64,000 bases of DNA, taken from positions 49,689,289 to 49,753,288 of the forward strand of contig JAPTHN010000004.1 of NCBI GenBank assembly GCA_026936325.1, in the 5' to 3' direction. The notes below the pieces were generated by a model that searched no databases, was not told the DNA's origin, and saw only the letters and a program-made list of their open reading frames with translations. The translations under genes were made by a program, and so were the position numbers. Shown here piece after piece: positions 38,101 through 47,100 of the stretch (within the stretch, counting starts at the first letter, position 1; every line of letters begins with the position of its first letter). The DNA is from Platynereis dumerilii. Lineage: Eukaryota; Annelida; Polychaeta; Phyllodocida; Nereididae.

Positions 38101-41100
38101 TGAAAACTCCTCAATAAATTTGTATTCAGATGCATCCGATTTAGGGTACGCGGGAACATTCGGTTCTAGCTGGATACAGGGAAAAAAGAATGTTAAATGG
38201 CAATCACTGAACATAGCTGTACGGGAGCTCTACCCAATTGTCGCTGTGATTGGAATGTTCGGCCATCTGTGTAAAAATCAATCGATTATATTCCATTGTG
38301 ACAACCAGGCAATAGTGGCGTCCATTAACAAGCATTCAGCGAAAAACCCGACTATCATGATTCTGTTCGACCGCTGATACTCAGTTTAATGTTGAACAAT
38401 GTGAAATTTACTTCGGTCTACATCAAATCAAAGGATAATATGCACCTGATGCCAAATATTTCACCAAAAGATCTATATGCCCCACGGTCTTGGCTTTCTT
38501 ATGGTACCAAGAAATCATGGTGACCTCATGAGATGAGGTAAATTGAAAACTAAGCCACTTTTTGGAGGTCAGCTCCCGGACTATAAGCGTAATAAAAGAA
38601 ACCTTTGTCAGACCAACATGTGATAAAGTTTACATGCTATTAAAGAATTTTTTTTTTCAAAAGATTCCCATGGAAAACACATGAATCCAAGCTGAAGAAG
38701 TGAAAGACCTTAATAATTTAGTGACAGCAAAAAAATCCCATTGTGCAATTAAAGTAGGTGGTACCACTTCAGCTTTGATGGGAGTCAAATGCCAGTTGGG
38801 ACATTTTCTTAGAACAAACCCAGCCTTGCACATAATCTGTATACCCGAGAAGGAGAATAGCAGACACTAGGTCAATTGCCACCAACATGTTTCTTCAAAA
38901 TGTTGCATTGACAAGTGGTTAACTTATGGATCCATCATTGCCCAGCAAACCTCGACAAACAACTTCAATATTCAAACCAAAATTAACAAAAATCCAAAGC
39001 CATCGGAGGTTGGCATTTTGACAATAATAAACCAATAACAACTTAAGATTATGAAAAGAAACCAAATTTGAAACAGAATCATCTCTCAGGAGTGCCAATA
39101 AACCCAGAAACAACAAGCCATAAGAAAATATATTATAAGACTTCCATGCTTTTTCACACGAGGATCTTCGCCAGTGAAATTTTGCCATAGGTAATTGAAA
39201 CTTCAGTTAAGATATTTAGACGTTATGCTATTCTGCGCTACTTCAATGAAATTCACATGCCAAATGATCGAGGTTGACATTTTTGTTCAATTAGGTTATG
39301 CAGAATGATAAAAGATGGGACTCAGAACCAGAGATGCAAGAGATAGGGCTCCACAGAATGACCAAATCAAACACACCGAATCAAAATCGCTGAATGACAT
39401 ATTTCAGACCCTTTTCCAATTTATAAATTGACTTTATATAAGCCTCTTCCATTTTGATACCAAAGATTGGATGAAATTCACATGCTATTGTTGGTAAGGC
39501 CACATATAATTGATTCTTAGCTTCGCGGAGCAGCCGATTTTTTTTGTCCTACTGACTGACCCAAGAAAAAGTGCCTTGAGAGGATCCGAAAAGCTAAAGA
39601 TCAATTATGTGTGGCCTAAACATTTTCATATCCTAACAAAAATAAAAAACACAGAATTCAATAAATCCAATTCAGTTTACTATAATTTTAATCAATGGCT
39701 TCACACTTAAAGAGTTCTCGCAACTAACGGATTAATCGATGTTGGTTTGATTTCAGTTGAAAATCAATTCCAGTTTGCAAAGGGAACTAGAGGCAGCATT
39801 GGATGAAATTGAGATCCTCGTCGGAAGTTCCAGCAAATCGGGGCCCAGAGTTTTCTTTTTAGCTAAGGACAATGGCTTGATCTGAGTGATCTCAAAGGCT
39901 GGAAAAGAAAACAAAGAAATATTATTTGTTCAACATTGGTTAAGAGGTCCATTTGTGCAAAATCCAATAAATGTATGTACCACAGTTGTCCAATGCACCA
40001 AGTGAGACGCCCATCTTTCAGAGGCCAATACACGAAAGTAACTACAATTTCCTGAACGATATACATTGCTGAATCAGGTTGTCCAGCAGTTCAGTGGAAT
40101 GAAATTCCATGACTTTTTCCCTCACTAAAATATGAAATTCCCTAAAGGTATTTCCTTGACAATTCAAGTGATTCTGTATAATCAAAATATTAATATCCTC
40201 GCCTGGGACCATCATGATGTTACTTGTTACAGTTTTAGAAAACTGATGAAGTTATTCAGTGCCCTACAGTTATGGCAAGCAATTTCATTGAACGGGTTGC
40301 ATTTTTCCTTTTTCCCCTGACCAATATGACAATTCCCTGACTTTTCCCTGACCTGGAAGAAATTTCACTTTTCCCTGACCACTGGACGCACTGTGAATGT
40401 TATAATCAAGGAATGACTAACAAAAAAATTTTGAGCATTAGAAATTACCGTAATTACTGCATCAAGGACTCCCAGCATCATTTCTAGGTGTGACTGTTAT
40501 TCTTGTATTACTGGTATTATGATTGAAATAACTAGAAATGAATGACTACAGGCGCTAACTTCATGACAAGTCTCTCTGTCTGAAATTAACGAAAAAAAAA
40601 GTAGGCCTATGTCTTATCTGATCAACTCCTACAACAACTAAAGAAAGTTGTCAAAAACATATTGTTAATTTGGCATTTGATAACTTAGTGTTGCTGTTCT
40701 GTAATCTGAGAAAAAACCACCTTCAGAATGAACAAGCCGAATCTTACAGGAGACGTCAAACGAGATGCCTCAACAGAAATGAGGATCATTCCTGAAGGCA
40801 ATAGCTACCAAACATTAATTAGCATCATAAGTTCTGTATATCAAGGGATGGATCCATTCAATGTCTTTGAGAGTGATGAAGATTCATAGGAGTGTCAATG
40901 ACTTCTGACGAGCATGAGTGTTCAACTTCAAACTGTACACTTCCATTTCAAGACAAAAATAATAAAATAAATTATAACTGTGGCAAAAGTAATCCCCATT
41001 CAGGATTCTTTAGTATTATTTGCAGTGCTCCGACAGTACAAAATGTACAGTATAAACCAGTTTTCAATGTCAGTACAAGCTCTGGTTGGTCTACAAGTAT

Positions 41101-44100
41101 ATCATTGGACATCATACTGGTTCTTTTTTCTAACAAATTGTACTTGGCGCAAACAATTTTCTGAAATCCCCGAGAAGATCCATGAACTCCTTTCTGACCG
41201 CAAGTATACAAAGTCATGTTAAAAGACACCACAGCAGATAACATAATGACTCTTTTAGTAAACATACTGACTCTTTTGTGTATTCATTTAATATTTATGC
41301 ATGTAATGATTTTTTATACCAGTACATGTATGCCAAATTATTTCCTAACTGGGACAATAAAGTTGTTATGTATCTATCTCTTATCTATCCAATTTATGAC
41401 ATTCAGTTCCAAATTCTTATCTGTGAAAATTAGTATTAAAGGTCAACCATACTTAATTTTTAGCTTGTCGGATCAACAGTCCAAAAAGGAAAAAATGGTG
41501 CAAAACAACTAGTTTATTTGTTTACAGAATGAAAATAAGATTTACGACAGATTTTTCTTGTCCTACCACTGACCTTAAAAAGCTTTAAGAAGATCTAAGA
41601 AGCTAACAATCAATTGTCAGGCCTCACACGAGTACCTTATTAGCACACTACAATTAGTTATGGGAAATACATGATATACACCAAAATAACAAGAATATCT
41701 GAAAATCCAATGAATTAAGTTTTTTACACAAACAAAGCTTGGATTACTTGAAACTAGGTTTTTTGTTGTAAATGTGGTCCAATCAAGGCAACTTGGTGGT
41801 CCAGTCGAGGATACTACAATTAGGGGTGGACATCGTTTGCAAAGTTCGATACGATATGTATTGTGGATACTCATTTCGGCTTTTAATACCTATTGTGCCA
41901 CAAACAAATTTTTCTGAAACTTCACACCGCGAAATTCATATTTTGCCTCTCAAAATGAGATCCTGCACAAGAGAGGAGTCGTAAGTGGCAACAATCTCAT
42001 GAGTTTCTCAACAATTGGGTTACATTTTGAACCTAAATTGGCAACTAAATCACTTTTTCCAACAAAATAGTGCAGCTGAAGCATTATCGGTTCGATACCA
42101 TATTGCTTATCATTCGGTTTCGATTATCCAATTGAATGATGGATACGGTTCAACCAAAATATCGAGAAATGATGTCAATCCCTAACTACAATGTAAGGTA
42201 GTGACTTCAAAATTTTAAGACTTTTTTGACAGCGCAGCAGCATTCACAATTATAAAGCTTTGCCCATAGCATTGCAGCACAATATATTTAAACTCGGTCT
42301 TTGTTCTTTGACGGAATTTTAAGATCATACCTTCAACACACTTTCAACACTGAAGTTGGGTGGTCCGATCCAGGGGGCTCTCCCCTATCATACGGATATT
42401 AAGCTCACGATACTCAGAACTAATTTTTACCTTGTATTGGTCTTCAAGACACAAAGGGGAATCGATGCTTGAAGGCAGCATATCCAATGATCCAGTAAAG
42501 TTATTTATACTGTCAACCTGAAACACTGAAAGGTGAATGATTGTTAATTAAATGTATGAACTTGCCTTCAACTGATTTTATGAACTATACTATACGGCAG
42601 CAGAATTGCAATTGATAGAAAATGTATTGTTTATCAAGATATCAAGTAATGCAATAAAATTAAAACGGGAAGTGCAATACATTATTTTTAGATAATTTTC
42701 ACCAGTTTTGACAAACAGTTCGGTCATCCTGACCACCTGAAAAAGCTTCGGATTATTGAAATTTTACTGAAAAATTAATTATCAACATGTTAATTTGTGT
42801 GCCATCCAAGTTCGGACAAGGGCGTTCTGAAAGCCATTCCTCATGCTGCATATCACGCTGCTAGTGCTGCTTTGAATCACTTATCATGCAGCACAACCTG
42901 AGTATTAGTGAGTAATCACTGAGTATATTATATAACACACAAGTAATTTTCATTTGTCTGTAACTGATCAGCAGCGTTCATAATTATCAAGCTTTGCCCA
43001 CAGCATTGCAGCACAACATATTTAAACTCAGTTTTTGTCCTTCTGACAGAATTTTAACATCATACCATTAACACTTTACACACTGAGCCGCTGAAGTTAG
43101 GTGGTCCAATCCAGGAGACTCTCCCCTATCATACCGACATTAAGCTCACGATACTCAGCACTAATTGTTACCTTGTATTGGTCTTCAAGATGCCAAGGGC
43201 AATCGATGCTTGAAGACAGCATATTCAATGATCCATTAATGTTATTTATACTGTCCACCTAAAACAGTGAAAGATGAATGTTTGTTAGTAAAATGTTTGA
43301 ACTTGCCTTCAACTGATTTTATGAACTATACTATACGGCAGCAGAATTGCAATTGATAGAAAATGAATTGTTTATCAAGTAATTCAATAAAATTATCACA
43401 TAAAGTGCAATAAATTATTTTTAGATAATTTTCACTAGTCTTGACAAACAGTTCGGTCATCCTGACCACCTGACAAAAGCTTCGGACTAGTGAAATTTTA
43501 CTGAAAAATTAATTATCAACATGTTAATTTTTGTGCCATCCAAGTTCGGACAAGGGCATTCTGAAAGCCATTCCTCATGCTGCATATCACGCTGCTAGTG
43601 CTGCTTCGAATCACTTGGGCTGCTGGACATCACCTTGGGCCAATGGTCCATGCATTCAAACAGCATAGCGCCCTCAGAAGTAATGTTAATGTTACATTGA
43701 ACAATTATCATGCAGCACAACCTGAGCATATTATATAACACACAAGTAATTTTCATTTGTCTGTAATGATCAGTACAGTTCTTTAAAAATAATCTATTTC
43801 ATTTACTTAAAAGATTAAAACCTTCAAATAATTTTGTTTTGACATACCATGAAAATGTCATGTGCAATAGCTGTCACATATCTTGTAGTTAGCGCTATAA
43901 AACTGCTTGTTGCTCGCATGCACGTCATCCAGCTTTACCATCGAGTTCTGCTGCTGTCCTGCTGAAAAGAAAGTAAAAACGATAGGCAATTTAAATCATG
44001 GTTTAAAAGATGATTTTAAGCAGGGTCTCAGATTCGTCGCCAGATTTTGGGCGTCTTTCACCACATGCAGGGCGTCCTTCACCACATGCAGGGCGCCCAG

Positions 44101-47100
44101 CCTGTCATTTTATTGTAAATGCTAGTGAGCAGTTTACTGGAATTAGCGCTACATAAACGCCCATTATTATTATTATTAAATCTTGGTCATCCTTCTCAAA
44201 ATCTGGATGTCTCAGGCGATAGGACGACCAGGAACCCAGGACCCTGATTTCAAGGCACTGAAATCATGATGAATTTGATTTAAAGAGATGTATTTGATTT
44301 AAAGAGACTCATTTGATTTGATTATAAAGATCATGAAAGAAACGCTTTAAAAAAACTACCAAACTTGAAAAAAAAAGCAAAATAACATCGCTGTCATCTG
44401 TTGATAGCTTCATTCAAACATTTTGTCTGGCTGTCACAGTGATATTTTATCACAAAATGATATGGACATGCAGATTCAGTATAGCAGGCTACCATATTTG
44501 ACAAGTGTAAATAATTGTTATTCCATATTTAATTTTTGGGGCTGCCGCCCCCAATCACCCGCCAAATTACATTTTACAAAGATTTAATGAAAACGTCACC
44601 ATAACTTACTCAACATTTTTCATGATTTTGGGACCCCGATTTTACTGGCCCGCATGCCTAGTAAAAGGTCAGAGATAACAATGTCTGATGAAATACAGCT
44701 GCTCATAGTGTTGACAGGACTCTTGAATGAACCTGGACAGAAAATCATTTTTGAAAGATAAGTACTTGGGTGAGCTCACCTTGGCTTCGCAACTCACCTC
44801 AGTCTGGCAATTTTTTGACTTCAGAGGACAATATTTTTGCATTAAAGCATGCATATATGCATGTTTTATTGATTATAAATAATGAATAGTTTTGAACATT
44901 TTTCATTGCTTCACCTTTGTTATTCTGGTATGGTGATGTCACAATTGACGGTCATGCGACCAAACAATGGATTTTAAAGATTTGGTATTTTTTGTTTGAC
45001 TTTGAAAAATAAACAGCATGTTATGGGACATAATTTTAAAGTTAATCACCCTGAAGTACATCAGAGACACCTATTGTTTGTTTGAGCTTGCCTGGTTGCT
45101 TATTTGGTTGAGTCAGTTTATGCAAAAACATCTGATCTGGTAAATTCACCCAGTTTCTTAATATTGTCAAATAACTGCACCAAACTTGCGAAGATGAGGT
45201 GACTACACCTACAAATGTCACCTTTGCACTTCTACAACTGATAGGCCTATTGGTAGACTCCAAAATTGGTGATCAGTCAAAACACCTACGAACAAAAACG
45301 GCAACGGACAAAAACGCCCACAGTTTTTTATGCATTGTCAAAAACGCCTACAGCTAATTTTCCTTTTGCATGACAGTGTAAAAACGGCTATATCAAAAAT
45401 GATCTATAGATTTTCTGTCCAGATGCATCCCAACAAGAGCATGAGCTAGCATGGTACCTTTGAATACATTAGTGACAAGTACACTCTAGATTAGGCTTGG
45501 ACCTGTGATTGGCTGTACGTTAAAACTTAGTTCAGTTTTTTTTGGAAATGTCAGAAATACCAGAGCTTTGGTGTGAATATAAGAGCTTTGATGTGAATGT
45601 ATAAAAACATAGTTGTTCCCTTGTTTGACTTTGTGTATTCAGACTTTTGACAGCTGGGAACTAGCATGCTAAGTTTTGAGGCTTGTGTTGTGAAATCCAT
45701 CTAGTTGTCTACGAGTTGGTTTTCAATTTTTGAGCTTTGAAATATGTCTACGACTTGGTGTGTCTACGACTTGGCGTGTCTACGACTTGACTTGTATTCA
45801 GCTCGCACCTTTGCTTTGGCTTTGCTTTGGCTTTGTACATTTTGACAGTTCAAAATGACAATTTGACTTCACAACTTCAAAGTGGCAGAAAATGGTCAAA
45901 TCTTGACGGAAATGAACGTAACTGGTACCAAAATGATCAGGAAAATGCCAATTTACCCATTAGAAGCATTAAAAATGAGTTTAGACCAACCTTTTCATGA
46001 AAACGAGCGTGTTTTCGTGAGCGATATTGTGCGCCGATTCAGTCTGCATTTTGCGAGTGTCAAATCGGCGCATTTTGCGCTTAAATAGTGATAAAATCCA
46101 GTGTGTTTAGTGCATAAACACTTGTAGAACAAATAATCCACGTGATAACGTTCGTATTTTGCTTAAATAGCAGAAAATCGACATAGTGGTAGATTATGTT
46201 AGCAACAGGAACCTGGAACTTGAGGACGCCATATTTAACTCCAGGGGGCGCCGCGATCTGTTCAGTGATCGTGACGCTACCTGCAGTGACACTGATCTGG
46301 TGCTGTTGTGACGTCATTAATCAAAGCGCTCGCTCGTATCGGTTTTTGTTTCGGAAACATGACGGCGGCCGAAAGTTTCTTGACAATTGACTTGAATAAG
46401 CAGAAATAGGCACCTGAGATGGCTGAAATACAACCGGGCAGAATTGTCAGTAGAAAATAGAAGGATGTGACAAATTTTACAGGTATGGGTGACAGATTAA
46501 AAGAGATCTGTCGAACGAAAGGATTAAGTAAACACCTGAAACGATTGCAATAGCTCTTTGGCTATAGATAGCCGAGAGCTAAAAACCAACATGGATTTTT
46601 TTTTAAACCAATTTTGTCTGAAAATTTTTAGAGTGTTCTCTGAAATTATAAATATTTTAGTTGAAAGCAAAGATATCTTCATACATGCTTATATGCTTAT
46701 GCATGAGTAAACTTGCACAGATTCCCCGCAATGACGTCTTTGTAGTGAAATGTTTTATTGATTTCACCTTCTGAAAAGAGACTTATGATGAATGAATGAT
46801 AATACTCGGAAGTACCGCTCAATCTGACAGGTCGATGCAAGTATAGTCTTTGTTTAAGTTGAACAAATGTCAATATTTGTGAATGATATCAGGCACATTC
46901 ATCGATGTACACATTTGTTGTTAGTTTATGTTTCCATTGTACATACTTGTACGTCGAACAAGCGTTGCACATCTGGAAGTGATGCTATAAACTTTCTCAG
47001 CAGATTTCCAGAATGTTATCGCTTGCCGAACAGTCCTTTATATTAAAGACAATTTTTGATGCTCCCAAAATCATGTGCTCCCAAAATCAGCCACTGATTT

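Larger units (their letters stand above)
33800..38400 (+). mobile_element. Fossil tyrosine-recombinase-type (Ngaro/DIRS-like) retroelement
   Basis: Parts seen in order on the plus strand: an SGNH-hydrolase ORF (33867-34571), a spacer with G/C runs and a 45-bp tandem repeat, a gag-like region with a Cys/His cluster (35811-36789), and a reverse transcriptase-RNase H ORF (36548-38377). The RT reads FYYDKFLPMGMAESCSLFEK and VLDDFLILAP, a pattern characteristic of the YR retrotransposon RT branch rather than Gypsy or Copia. No LTRs are evident, which also fits YR elements with split or inverted repeats. No recombinase part is recognised, and the copy as a whole looks broken. Long open parts suggest moderate age. 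It is inserted in the intron between exons 3 and 4 of the kringle gene, opposite to it. Confidence 0.75.
42238..43760. repeat. Tandem duplication of ~735 bp containing one exon each
   Basis: Unit 1 (about 42238-42970) and unit 2 (about 42971-43760) share AAGCTTTGCCCA-AGCATTGCAG, the whole 87-nt exon with both splice sites, CTTGCCTTCAACTGATTTTA, AACAGTTCGGTCATCCTGAC, and CCATTCCTCATGCTGCATAT blocks. By eye identity is about 85-90%. Unit 2 has an extra stretch of about 85 bases at 43617-43704. Exons and introns were therefore duplicated together. Confidence 0.88.

Noticed and set aside
39758-39893. An extra coding exon of the kringle gene
   Set aside because: From exon 3 (phase 0) this acceptor leads to a stop after about eleven residues, and the sequence is shared with two repeat copies on the other strand, so it was kept as a repeat feature.
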